Source of the DNA: Scleroderma bovista
Lineage: Eukaryota; Basidiomycota; Agaricomycetes; Boletales; Sclerodermataceae
DNA length: 64,000 nucleotides
NCBI GenBank assembly: GCA_037178675.1
Contig: JAYMGJ010000067.1
Coordinates: 90,934-154,933, forward strand
Direction of reading: 5' to 3'
Shown here: in pieces, positions 48,736 to 59,479 of the stretch
How the letters are laid out: every line of letters begins with the position of its first letter
Position numbering within the stretch: position 1 is the first letter of the stretch
The notes under the pieces: generated by a model
Told to the model about the DNA's origin: nothing
What the model saw: the letters and a program-made list of their open reading frames with translations, nothing else
Database searches by the model: none
Made by a program: the position numbers and the translations under genes

Positions 48736-49976
48736 GCAATTCCAGAAGATGCCACACAAAGGACAATCTTTTCTCTTGCACGTACAGCTGCAGCCAACAG
48801 ATTGCAGACATAAGTCTTTCCACAGCCACCTGCACTATGAAGAAAGGATCCTCCTGCTTGATTGTTTTCAACCTTTTCCAACATAGCATCATAAACTGCT
48901 CTCTGTTCATCAGTCAGAGTTCTTTCACCATTTTCTACAATCTGATGCAGAGCATTCAGATCATAGTTGTGCTGCTCAACAATCAGCTGGTTTCCAACCC
49001 TATTTTCCCAACGAATCTGAGGCAAAGGCATTTCTGCAAAATCCTGTAAAGATTTTCCACTTTTCCGAAGGCTGACATTGATCAAGTAAAGACCATAGTC
49101 ATAAATCTGATCCTCTGTGGGATCTTGCATGTGTAGATGATGGGTCAACTGATATTGTAGATCATCACAAAGATGACCCTTTGTTGCAGCCCACAAACGG
49201 TGAGGATCCACTGGACTACAGTGAAGTAAAATCATAACAAAAAGATTTCGCAACTGTTGGCCTGTTTGCATCAATGATGCATCTTGAAGACATCGTAGCC
49301 ATTCATCATCATCTTCTAAGAGAGCTCTGGCATGGCAAGCCTCTTTAAAAGTAGGATGAATTTGATCCTCAAATGTTCTCAAATTTTCAAAAGAAGTTGC
49401 CCCTATATTTGAATTTACATTGGATCAAAACATTCTGTTAAGATTAATTCATACAACATACCTTTTACTTCGGTAAGCAAAAGTTGAAGATAGAAGCATT
49501 CCCCAGCAGTCGGAGGCACAGAGTACATGCGTCCAATAGCTTTAGCCTGTTGACAGGGCTTCCATGTCCAAACATTTTGTCCATTAACTTTGACCTTTTT
49601 CCAGACAAACCACTTTGGAAAGTCTTGATACAGATAATTAGGAGCCCCAGCTTCAATGCAGGCAGCATCAGAATTGGCCTTGAACCATCCAGTCAGCCTG
49701 ATATCCTTATTTCTTGCTTCCTCCAGAACTTGTTGGGCGTCCTCATCATCCTGATAAGTAACAGACTGTTGGTCCTCAAGGTGAACTGGTAGGCAGTAGA
49801 CCGAGGGCCATTCTAAATGCATGCCAAATTCGAAAAGTCTCCAGGCAGCTTCCACAGAGGAGATGTAGCCACATAATGCACCTGCATTGTCCCATACAAC
49901 ATGGACAGACGAAGCTGACAATCGGCCGTGCTACATGGCCAGCTGAGGGCCCAGCCATGGTGCATCCCCATGTCAT

Positions 49977-52308
49977 ACGAGTGGGCTAATGGTAAGGTGT
50001 TTCACTGTGCCATATTGGTGGCTCATGGAGAGGTTGTCACCAAGTAATATTGGTGGGCTGACACACTAGTACACTAGATCAGGATATGGCCTGTGGCAAT
50101 AGGACCTAATGCGGCAAGGGAGCTGTGGCATGCGGCCAGAGGACTATATGCCGCAGGGTAGCTGCTACATTCAGGCCGAGGATTGCAGGGGGGCTGCTGC
50201 AGCATTTCAACAAAAGGACGGTAGTAAGTGCCGCAATGCGGCTAACCTGCGGATGGGAGTCAATAGAAAGGCCTCTGTACAAGTGTCCCATGCTTTGAAT
50301 TTGGCTGTGGTATTGGTGTCCTGTTTCTGTCAGTGGGCCAGAGGGATAGTGTGTCCTGTGCTTTGCATTGGGCTGTACCTTTGGTGTCCCTTTCTTGTTG
50401 CAGGGCCAGCCATAGAAACAGCATCCCATGCTTTCCAATGGGCTGCATGCATGGTGTACCTTTAAGAATACCTAGCCATGGGATTGGTGGTCCATGACTA
50501 TGAGTAGGCCCTGGAGCCAGTTTCATCTATATAGTCAGGGCACACGGCAACAATAGGTACAATGTCCCATAGCATTAGGTGGGCCCTCAGAAAGGTGTTA
50601 TCTACCTATATGGGAGGGCCTTGCAGTACACTTCAAAGTGACAGGCTATGAATGTGGTGTCCCAGAGCATTAAGCAAGCCCTCCGTCTGGGGACACCTAG
50701 CTAGATGGGAAGGCCAGCCGATATGCTTCCCCTTCAGTATGATTGGCCATAATGTTTGGCCTCCCAATATACACAGCAGGCCCTTGGAACTATATCCCTT
50801 GTATAAATGTAGGGCCGGGCATCTGGTCTTCTCTAAAGTAGCAGTAAGCCAGGGTGTGGCACGACACAATCGGCACTACATGGCATTGGCAGAACACATT
50901 GGCAGCAGAACACACCGGCAGCAGAACACAACTGTCGGCAGAACACGGCTGTCAGCAGAACATGGCTGTCAGCAGAACACAATTGTCGGCAGAACACGGC
51001 TGTCAGCACAACACCACTGTCGGCAGAACACACTGTAAGCAGAACACACTGTTGGCAGAACACACTGTTGGCAGGACACAACAGTGGCAACATGTCATCG
51101 GCAATCTACCATCGGCATAATAGAATTGCGGCATTACAAGAATGGCACAACATAAATACTGGTAATGGCTTTGCACTGATCACCGGATGCCGCAATACCT
51201 TGCCGAGAATCACAAATGTGCTGCAGTAATAGCCGTGTGGCCATCATGCTTGCTTGTGTGGCAATATGGGAATGACCGTGCTGTGTGGTAGTGTCAGCAC
51301 GGTATTGTGGAAACCGGCATTTCCCACTGACATACTGGCCTGCAGCAGCCAAGCTGTGGTGGCTGTGCACATAAGTGCTGCAATGATAGCATTACTATCA
51401 CTTACACCATTGTCGGCACCCCCACCCATTTGGCAGTCACAGAATGTCACCATATGTCACCGGTGTCACACGGATTCTGTGATGAGAGGTGTGACTCCAC
51501 TTCGGCACTTGTGACAACTTGGGTGACAAATGAGCGTGACTGCCGTTCAACCCAGCATTTTTTGTGATCTCAACAACTACTGCACATATATCGATCCTTC
51601 GAGCTATCAGAGTATCTGAGTGGTATAAAACAAATTTTGTACTAGTCAATTTTGTGTGTAGTTGAGTGGTGGGTGGTAAAAAACCAAAGTGCCGAATGGG
51701 TGGGGGTGCCGACAACGGTGTAAGTGATAGTAAATTAATGATGGCCGTACCACAATGACCAAGATGCGGCCTTGATGCCTTTCTCAAGCTGCAGCTGTGT
51801 TAATACATGCCGCATTGATTGTTCCCCGAGAGACGGCAGTGCTAGATGAGCCGGCACTGGCAGGCTGCTCACTTTGAAATCACTTTCTATAACTGAGGCT
51901 CCTTGTTAAACACAATGTCAGATCACATGCCACGGGATAGACAAACTCCAAAATAAGGCGACTGCAAAGCCCAATCATAATGCCGATCCGAGATCCCTTG
52001 TTATTGTGATGGGACAATGCACTGTGACAGCCAATCACAAGCAATAGAAATGTGGCCACCATGCAATATGAAATGCGGCAGTGTGGTTCATTAGCCGAAT
52101 TGTCAGGACAATGATTGGTCGGACTTGTGGCTGAATTATTAACCTATATTTGATTTAGTCCACTTTGGTGTGCGACCACAATGCAAACATGTTGTGGTGT
52201 GAAATGCTTATATAATACGTTGAACATCCTCCAGGCTGCATGGCAATCGGACCCAGTTCTTCCTCTCCTCAACCACTGCTTTACCATTTCCACATCCTTA
52301 CAGTCTAT
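49977..52308. other. Repeat-rich non-coding region upstream of gene A
   Basis: The region is about 2.3 kb without a supported gene. Many short TGCGGC/GCCGCA and CCGGCA/TGCCGG motifs are scattered through it, and a minisatellite lies at 50880-51085. The last 150 bp before 52309 are C/T-rich with CTTATATAA near 52207, a likely promoter for the gene at 52309. It may be the subterminal or left-hand region of a large DNA transposon. Confidence 0.45.
50880..51085. repeat. Minisatellite of CTGTCGGCAGAACAC-type units
   Basis: About ten diverged units of 18-24 bp share the core GGCAGAACACA (variants GCAGCAGAACACA and TCAGCAGAACACGG). A related GGCACAACATA array occurs at 54600-54955. Confidence 0.75.
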
Positions 52309-54256
52309 ATGGCAACTTCAGAAGGTTCTCAGTTTGTCTCCGCCTCATCCATTCAAGAGGACATGTCAATGGCTACGTCCCTCACTGCAGAAGAAGTCGT
52401 CACCCAGGCCGCTGAAATAATTCAAGGCCGGATTGATGGCTTGAGAAGCACACGGGAGAAGGGTGTATGGTCGGAAGCAGTGTCAACTATCTGGGCCCAG
52501 GTGGTGCATGGAAATTTTATCTGCAATCAATCAACTCACTGATTAGGATATGATAGCGTCGGGTCGAGAATGTCCTGCAGGACTTACCTGCAGGATTCAT
52601 TATACCGACTATCATCATTGCTGCCGACCAGTTTATGGAGGCGCCAGAGGTGATCCTGTCGACAGGGAAGTGGCCTCACTTCCCGGACATCGTTAACGCC
52701 ACCGACCACAATATCCGGGACCATCCCTGGTTCCAACTAGGCAAGCCACAGAAGAAGGTGGACAAGGGAAAGAGGAGAGCAGTAGAGCCATCGGGGAACA
52801 ATGCAGTGGCAGGACCATCGGGGGTAAAGGAGACGGAGGTGCAAGGCAGTCGTGGCCAAGTAGGTGAGCCCAGCGAAACTGAGGACTCACAAGCAGTGCC
52901 AGAAGGAAGCGGTGCCATTGAGGATGATGAAGCGCCTAGGGGCCGCAGTCGCAGTCGCAAGCCGAGGAAGTGTGCCCAATCGGTCGCAACGATCAACAGC
53001 GACAGTGACAATGAAGAAGGCTCATCGCAACCACGGCCAAAGCGACCAAGGCCAAACGTTCGCGACATGCAGACACCAGACGCAGGCTATGAGTGGGTGG
53101 ATGACAAGGATCGGTGCATCAAGTGCGTACAGCGGGATCAATGGTGCACAGCGAACCCAGGCCGTGCTTGCTGGCAATGCTGTTGCAGCAAGATTGCATG
53201 CAGCATGATGACGGCAGTCAGAGCGAGGTCAAGGTCGCGCTCACAAGCACCGAGGAAACCGGCACCACGTCAGCGCTCACCATCTGCACCCTCAATGCTC
53301 AATCGAGGAAGATCACAGCGTTCAAAAAGGCAACGTCAGACCCCGGCACCAGCAGCGGCCAATCCGCCCAGGAAACAAGGTAAGTCATTCATTATTCAAA
53401 CCATTTAATATTATTTCTATCGATATTCCATGCAGTTTTTGATGGGGTACTGATCAATACTCCAGCATGGCTAGGGAAGACATCGAGGTCAGCAAGTCCA
53501 TTGTCAACAGCCGCCGGCAGTGGCACAAACCCTCCCACAACACTGGGAGACAGTACAAATACCTCCAATGTACAAGATCTCAAGGAGGAGGTTGTCCGTT
53601 TGAGGGAAAAGCAGGCCGAAACAGAATGAAAGGTGGATGAAGCAAATGACAGGTTGGCCATCGTGCTCGGAGAAGTCGCCAGCTTACGGCAGGTGGTTGA
53701 AGCGATGTGGGAACAGATGTTCCCAACACCATCCCACCTTCAACGTCCGGCATCGCGGCCGGCATTTGCACCGACAGAGCCGGCATCTGACACAACATGT
53801 GCTGAGGTCTTGCAGTGCGCTCACCCCAGTCCACCAAGCCCATTGGCACTAGCACCTACCACTATGCTGGAAGAAATGGCGTCGTCTGGCAATCCATCCC
53901 GGCATGGCTCGAACGAGCCGACCGGCACCTACAATGCCTCAAGTCTTGAGGTGGCAACTCCAGGCTTGGTTGATGAAAGGGGTGCCAGCAAGCCAACCGG
54001 TGATAGCTACAACTGGGCCCCACCAAACGGTAAGTCTGTCAATTACCAAGCTATGTGCTACTGATCACAACATTGTGTTGTTGACACAGCGATTTGTGAT
54101 GAAGTGCCCACAACAATGGAGACCGGCAATATTCCGGCAATCGAGGTCAGCCCGCCGGAAGATGGAGATGTTGGGACGCCAGCATCCAATATGGAGATTG
54201 GGAGTTCCGATGCCGATGGCGGGCACAATGCCGGTGTGCAAATGCAAATGGACTAA
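52309..54256 (+). pseudogene. Gene A: Zn2Cys6-like coiled-coil protein, one nonsense codon
   Basis: Exons 52309-52500, 52557-53379, 53436-54029 and 54090-54256 close perfectly to 592 codons except for one TGA at 53627-53629 (after Thr-Glu, before Lys-Val). The N-terminal helical part includes LPAGFIIP and DQFMEAPEVIL. A basic, Ser/Arg-rich middle leads to a cysteine block CIKCVQRDQWC plus CWQCCCSKIAC. Its spacing C-x2-C-x6-C-x7-C-x2-C-x6-C is that of fungal Zn(II)2Cys6 clusters. A coiled coil follows the second intron (DLKEEVVRLREKQ; VLGEVASLRQVVEAMW). I know this only as an uncharacterised, transposon-associated Agaricomycete type. It may bind DNA (inference). An inverted paralogue lies at 63136-64000. 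Confidence 0.6.
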
Positions 54257-55354
54257 TTTTCTTTTATCATACCTACATCTTTTGTACAATTTCTGATTCC
54301 TATTCCATGTATACCATATACATTGCATTGTAAAGTATATTTATGGATGTAGAGTTGTCCTTGTGAATCATTGACGCAGCCTGCAAACTCTGTCAGAGAC
54401 ATGCCAGTAATGGTCTCAACCACAGCCATGAACACATTGCCAATATGTCGCCAGCACATGCAAGATTTACCTGTGGAGTAATTTTTCAACATCACTGATA
54501 TACATGAATACCAAGAGGAGGCTAGATATGTCCTGCAGATGTAACTAAAATTGCCGTGTATGGCGGCATCAAGTATTGGAAGGAGCAACATACTTTAATC
54601 CACTGTTGGCACAACATAATCGGCAGAACATACAAGGGTGAACATCCACTCGGCACTGCATTGGCACATACATATGGCATACAATTGGCACAACCACCAG
54701 CAGCATTACATCCACACCGCTGGAACACACCATCAGCATAACATTGGCACTTGCAAACCATTGGCACAAGACACTATCGGCATGGCACAACATAGGATCG
54801 GCACAACATAGGATTGGCGCAACATAACGTCGGCACAACATAGGATCGGCGCAACATAACATTGGCACAACATAGGATCGGCGCAACATAATATCGGCAC
54901 AACATACTATTGGCACATCACACTATCGACACAGCACACTATTGGCACTATGTACATACTATCCCAATCTCTCGCCGGCAAATGCAAGATTTACCTCTGG
55001 AGTAATTCTTCAATGTTACCGATATACATAAATAGCAAGAGTATATATAATTGCCATGGATGGCGGCATTAGGTATTGATAGGGGTAACATACTGTAATC
55101 AGCACAGCATTCCATTGGCACATGCATACGGTAGACAGTCGGCACACACCCCAGCGGCAGGACATACATTCGTAATACAATCGGCACTTGTATAACATCG
55201 GCACTTGCCCACTATCGGCACTACGCAACTATGCCAATCTTTCCAGTGGTGAGATAGATGAACTATGTATGGAAACCATTATTATATAATCATTCAATTG
55301 TGATTTCCATTCCACGTCAATTCCATCTTGTCAACTTGCATCTTTGCTACCGCC
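54257..55354. other. Spacer with GGCACAACATA array between genes A and B
   Basis: This 1.1-kb stretch is without a gene. Two related segments (near 54420-54560 and 54960-55070) share AGCAAATGCAAGATTTACCTCTGGAG-like sequence, so part of the spacer is itself duplicated around the array. Gene B's promoter should lie at the right end. Confidence 0.5.
54600..54955. repeat. Minisatellite of TCGGCACAACATAGGA-type units
   Basis: The densest part (54770-54930) has about ten 16-17 bp units with core GGC(A/G)CAACATA, alternating ATAGGATC and ATAACGTC variants. Looser copies extend to both sides and to 55080-55230. Confidence 0.75.
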
Positions 55355-56643
55355 ATGCCACCTAAGCCTGTCAGATTTGATAGTGCAAGTCTGTGGAAAT
55401 TGAGTGAGTAATTTCTCTCCTCTGAGCTGATCTGCATGACATCGTTATCAGCCATTCCTGCACTGCCAGTGTGGCACCCGCCTCCATCCATTGTTGACAA
55501 ACACCTGCCATCAAGCACGGACTGGATGCCACCCTCTCCCCCACGCCACAGGATGCGCACAGGTGAAACGAGCGCAAATGTGTCTGTGAGGAACAAGGAT
55601 GCAATGTCTGTGGACAGCAACAGACAAGCAACAGTGGCAAACGATCAGTTACCGGCCCACTTGCAATCAGCTCCGATTAACCTCCCTGGCCCCTCAGCAC
55701 ATGAGATGCGTGCAGCAACCCCCACGACTAGATCCCAGGCTTGGATGCCACCATCTCCTCCAATTGCTGCAGGTCCATCCAATGTGCCATCTACCCTCAC
55801 CATTCGGTCGCAGGTGTCAATGCCACCCCTGGCAGCAATGCCAACTACCCCATCGGTTCGGCCATCATCCCAAGGGACCCAACCGCAAGCATGGATGCCA
55901 CCGTCGCCATCCCCCACGATGGCCACATGGATCCCGCCCTCTCCAGTGCACGTGCCACGTATTGGGACGCCATCCCCATCGATGCTGGCATCCTCAGTCC
56001 CTGCATCACCATCCAGCCCGGCATCACCATCCAGCCCGGCATCACCATCCAGCCCGGCATCACCATCCAGCCCGGCATCAAGCCAGCTGATTCCCACCTC
56101 CCCAATGGAGGCAGAATCATCTCCTGAGGCTGCATCTGGATCGCATGCACGATTCTGGGAACACATGCATGCAGAGGATGGTAAGTCAGTATTACTGTGG
56201 GAATTATGTGTATTTAACAATCATCCAGTGGATTATTTTGAAATGGTGGACAGGATTAATGCATTGCATGAGGATTTGGATCCATTCATGAATGATGTGC
56301 TTTCATGTAAGTCTCTCTTGGGCTTCATCCATAGTATCAGTTGATCAGTTGTCATCTAGTGGCCTCTGCAAGGCAAGTCACTACATCCGTCCCTCCTAGG
56401 CACTTGCCCGACCTACTCCCACTCGATGCCGGCCTTGACCACCCTATCATCGCGGCCTACATTCATTACGCAAATACATTGCTCAACACTGCCAGGCTGT
56501 GGAGATCGGAAATGTGCCGGAGAGCAATGTTGGCGAATGTGCGGGATATGTTGGCTAGGTCAGCCCAACTTGGCAAGAATGGTGACATAATTGAGGCCGA
56601 TCACCCTGAGGATGTGGTAGTATTAGATCCCTCCAAACTGTAG
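55355..56643 (+). CDS. Gene B: Pro/Ser-rich protein of unknown function
   Basis: Exons 55355-55403, 55452-56180, 56229-56306 and 56360-56643 close to 379 aa with no defect. It starts MPPKPVRFDSASLWKL. The long middle is disordered and contains repeated WMPPSPP motifs and four tandem SSPASP units. The C-terminal 110 residues are folded-looking and helical: MVDRINALHEDLDPFMNDVL, HPIIAAYIHYANTLLNTARL and RSEMCRRAMLANVRDML. I recognise no domain. Its intact frame contrasts with the decayed elements around it. It lies between genes A and C in the KDZ-associated block, and a shared role with them is inference. Confidence 0.65.
56005..56078. repeat. 18-bp coding minisatellite in gene B
   Basis: The unit ATCACCATCCAGCCCGGC is repeated about four times nearly perfectly. 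It encodes repeated Ser-Pro-Ala-Ser motifs, so copy-number changes keep the frame. Confidence 0.85.
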
Positions 56644-56723
56644 TGTTACAGTAGTGCTGCAATAAAATCTTTCAGGACAACAAATTGAAAATTTGACAAT
56701 ACAACTATTCTACAGATATATTA

Positions 56724-59061
56724 TTTGCGGCGTCTCTTTGGGCTGGGCGTAGGGACATCAGCATCTGGCCGCTTTGGCCGCCTTCTTTGCCGTTCCGGTT
56801 GACTCAGCCCAGCAACAGCATTGACACTTTGAGCCCTGGCAATCCGGCGTGTGCTGGCAGCCCGCTTCCCCTTGCCTCCAGAGTGTGTGACATCATCATT
56901 CCCTGATTGACCACCCTCCATCCCATTTGTGTTGCCAATGGAATCCATAGTTAATTCACCAACTATCATTTGTCAGAATTGGTAAATGGATATTGAAATA
57001 GGCAGACTTACATTCCACGGGCGCATCGGCTGTGCTCTTTTTAACCTGGGGCTTTGGCTTCATCGGTCCATTACCCATGACATTTCCGGGATCCATATGT
57101 GCTTTTTCTTATATGAGAATATGTGCCATGTCCAAGTAATTGAGACTGATACCCACCTTGATGTTTAGGTTCAGCCGGCTGCCGTGCCGTCAGTGCCACT
57201 GATGCTCTTCGTGAAGATGTTGCCACTGGCATAACAAAACCAAGCACCACGCACCGTTTTCCTTAGATGATCTTGCATTATGTCCATCCAAGTCATCCTC
57301 TATATATAAACTTCATATTCTGACAACAAAAATATTCAAAGGAACTGACCAGGCTGTTCAATGGGCGTTGTATGGCTTGCTGACAGGGATGTTCCAAATG
57401 TAGGAGGATCAAATGCTTGGAATATGTATGGGGCATACCATCATCCCGGTTTGACTGGCATCGGTTTTTGTTTGTTGCACCAGACTCCCTCTCCTCTGGG
57501 GCCTCTTCTTTTATGCATGTCAATGGTTGTATAACAGGGTTGAAAGATCCATACCCATTGTGCACCGTCTCTTCCGACTGTTTGCGAGTTCCACATCCAG
57601 TGCTGCATGTTCTTTGAACCAGTCAAAACAAGTTGATAAAAGTATTCAGAGCTAACCTTCCAGGGGCGGCTTTTCTCCACTTATCATTCCGGCCACTGAG
57701 TCCTCACAATCTGATACTGGATCTTGTAATCCACCATCCATATCTCTCCATTTTCGAAATGTCAGTACATCTTCCAGATCTGTCACTTGCCTGTCCCGCC
57801 AGAATTCCAGTACCTTGGTAACCTCCTGATTTGTGAGCTGGGTCGGCTCTTTGAACTCCCAATGCCACGGCAGATACACAGATGATATGTAGATACTGGT
57901 CTTTGCATGGATGGCAGCCCAAGGAACACTGGCACTTGGCTTGCCGCATGCCTTGCCTGCGGCAAGGGGTCAATTCTTTCTCCATTTACAAGGCAGAACT
58001 TACGATAATGCCATGTCACAAAAGTCCTCATAATATCCTTTCGCTCCAATGCTTGCATATCGAGGATGATCAGAATCATTGGTGTGCCATCTTCCATTGT
58101 TGGTAAAACAGTTTGCAGCCTCTTCTGCCCTTTCTTCCAGCAGATCGTCGGTCCGGCATCATCATCGCTATCATTGTGTTCTTCCCCTCCTATGGCCTGC
58201 TGTGCATAGGCATCCCAGTGGTGCTTGATGTTGTCCCAATAGGCAAAAGTCTTCCCTTGTCCCAATGCCAAATTAAAGTCATGCCTGTGAATGTGAGTAT
58301 ACAAATACCACAAGTGAGAAGTGACATACATTCCCATCATGGGCTGACCATTCCGGCCCTTCCATGCCGCCATCACAACCACCCTCATCCCACACTGCCG
58401 CCACATTTCCTGCGCAAACTGTTTGACATATTGTCGGCCTTTTGTCTCGGCCATTCTGTTTGCAGATGAATAATTGTCGAGACAACATGACAAACTTACT
58501 CGGCCTGGACCTCTGCCGGCAGCTGCTCCTCGTTCCATTCATCAGCCTGCTTCGCCGCAACATCCCTTTCCTCCTGGGTGAGCTTCCCCATGATGCTTCC
58601 TACCGCCTTTTGGTAGCCTTTAATCATGCTTGTGCTTCCTTGGGCAATTCCGGCCTGTTTATGTCCATACTTTACTAGGGCCTTTCGGGCACGGGCTCGG
58701 CTGTGGTTATACAACCAATTTTTAATTGCCTGATATCACTGATGCATCAGTAGTCCATGTGAAGTTATGGAAATGGGGCACACTTTTTTCTTCTTCTCCC
58801 ATTCATGTCCTTTGAGTGTGCTATTGGCAGGGAGATTTTTGATTTTGCCTTCATGGCATTCTTCATACCTTTCCTTTGGTTGCTGTCCGCTGCCTTCCAG
58901 TCTTCCAAGGCTTCCTCAAGGACCTCGACCTCATCATCCCGGAGTTTGGTTTTTACCACATTTTGTGGTGCCTCTGGGCCTGACGAGTCAGAGGAATTGT
59001 CTTGCTCATCTTCTGTATCAGGATTCTCCATAGATCTGCTGGAGGAACGATTGCAGGCCAT
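56724..59061 (-). CDS. Gene C: uncharacterised KNW-YNH family protein
   Basis: From the ATG near 59061 an acidic stretch (DTEDEQDNSSDSSGPE) leads to AIKNWLYNHSRARARKALVK, SIMGKLTQEERDVAAKQADE, RQYVKQFAQEMWRQCGMRVV, HDFNLALGQGKTFAYW, then RKDIMRTFVTWHYRKACGKP and VPWAAIHAKTS to about 57660. The joins from 58700 to 57660 are firm: each intron is canonical and the family sequence is restored, for example by the intron ending CCGCAG that yields RKACGKP. The first junction is off by one base at an A-run, and the 3' exons (57650-57200) are unresolved. The last block (from 57231, ending KRPDADVPTPSPKRRRK) is a basic tail, possibly a nuclear signal. I know the family only as uncharacterised, Agaricomycete-specific and transposon-associated. 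Confidence 0.55.
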
Positions 59062-59479
59062 GCTGTATGTCAAGTAGACTTTGATATTTTTTGAGTGGTG
59101 CTGTGCTAGAAAAGTCCCCGACACTTTGTTGAAGGATTCCCAAGCTATTGTTTCTCCCATGTCAATTAGTCTTCAATTCCTCCCCGCTGCCTTCTTTTGG
59201 AAAATGCATTGGTGAGCTAGCTACTTCTGGGGCCGGCTATGTTGTTCGGCAGCTAAGATGCTATTTCCGGACTTTAACTTTGGATCTAATGCAGTAGCGG
59301 CCACCATATATGGGATTTTGCATTGGTGCCTGATCTTCAAGTCCATATTACAAAAGCTAGATCCAAATCGGCAGATCCACAGATCCCTTTCCGATCACTG
59401 TCCGTGCTGTTTCAATGAGGCTTCAGTGAGATACAATGTGGGAGACTTTGTGCAGGGATTTCCTCATCAGATACCACTC

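Larger units (their letters stand above)
46131..49921 (-). pseudogene. Helitron PIF1-like helicase, split and mutated
   Basis: The minus-strand reading goes EAAWRLFEFGMH, TGWFKANSD, LYQDFPKWFVW and IGRMYSVPPTAGECFYLQLL, then LLEDDDEWLRCLQDA, then Walker A SAGGCGKTYVCNLLAAA and VASSGIA. It resumes beyond the insertion with LLLSGGRTAHSQFKIPIP, SLIIWNEVPMQHRH and FRQTLPIVP. The C-terminal [18 protein letters not shown] and [16 protein letters not shown] close it at 46131. Defects are a copia insertion between Ile-Ala and Ser-Leu, a TGA after Thr-Asn-Met (near 46985), a 5-bp tandem duplication (46647-46656), and a second TGA near 46368. Both TGAs sit where Arg (CGA) would fit. Confidence 0.8.
45958..49976 (-). 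mobile_element. Helitron remnant (helicase side), 5'-truncated
   Basis: Read on the minus strand, the element holds a Helitron-type PIF1 helicase gene and ends with an 8-bp stem, 3-nt loop hairpin (45986-45968), six bases, then CTAG (to 45958). That is the classical Helitron 3' end. The Rep nuclease half is missing; helicase similarity starts near 49880. A copia-type element (47363-48735) sits inside. The right-hand limit is approximate. Confidence 0.7.

Noticed and set aside
50880..51085. CRISPR-like array
   Set aside because: The units are short, diverged and without unique spacers, and the genome is a fungal nucleus.
50854..51120. Cys- or Gln/His-rich repeat proteins in both strands
   Set aside because: They are translations of the minisatellite and have no start context or introns.
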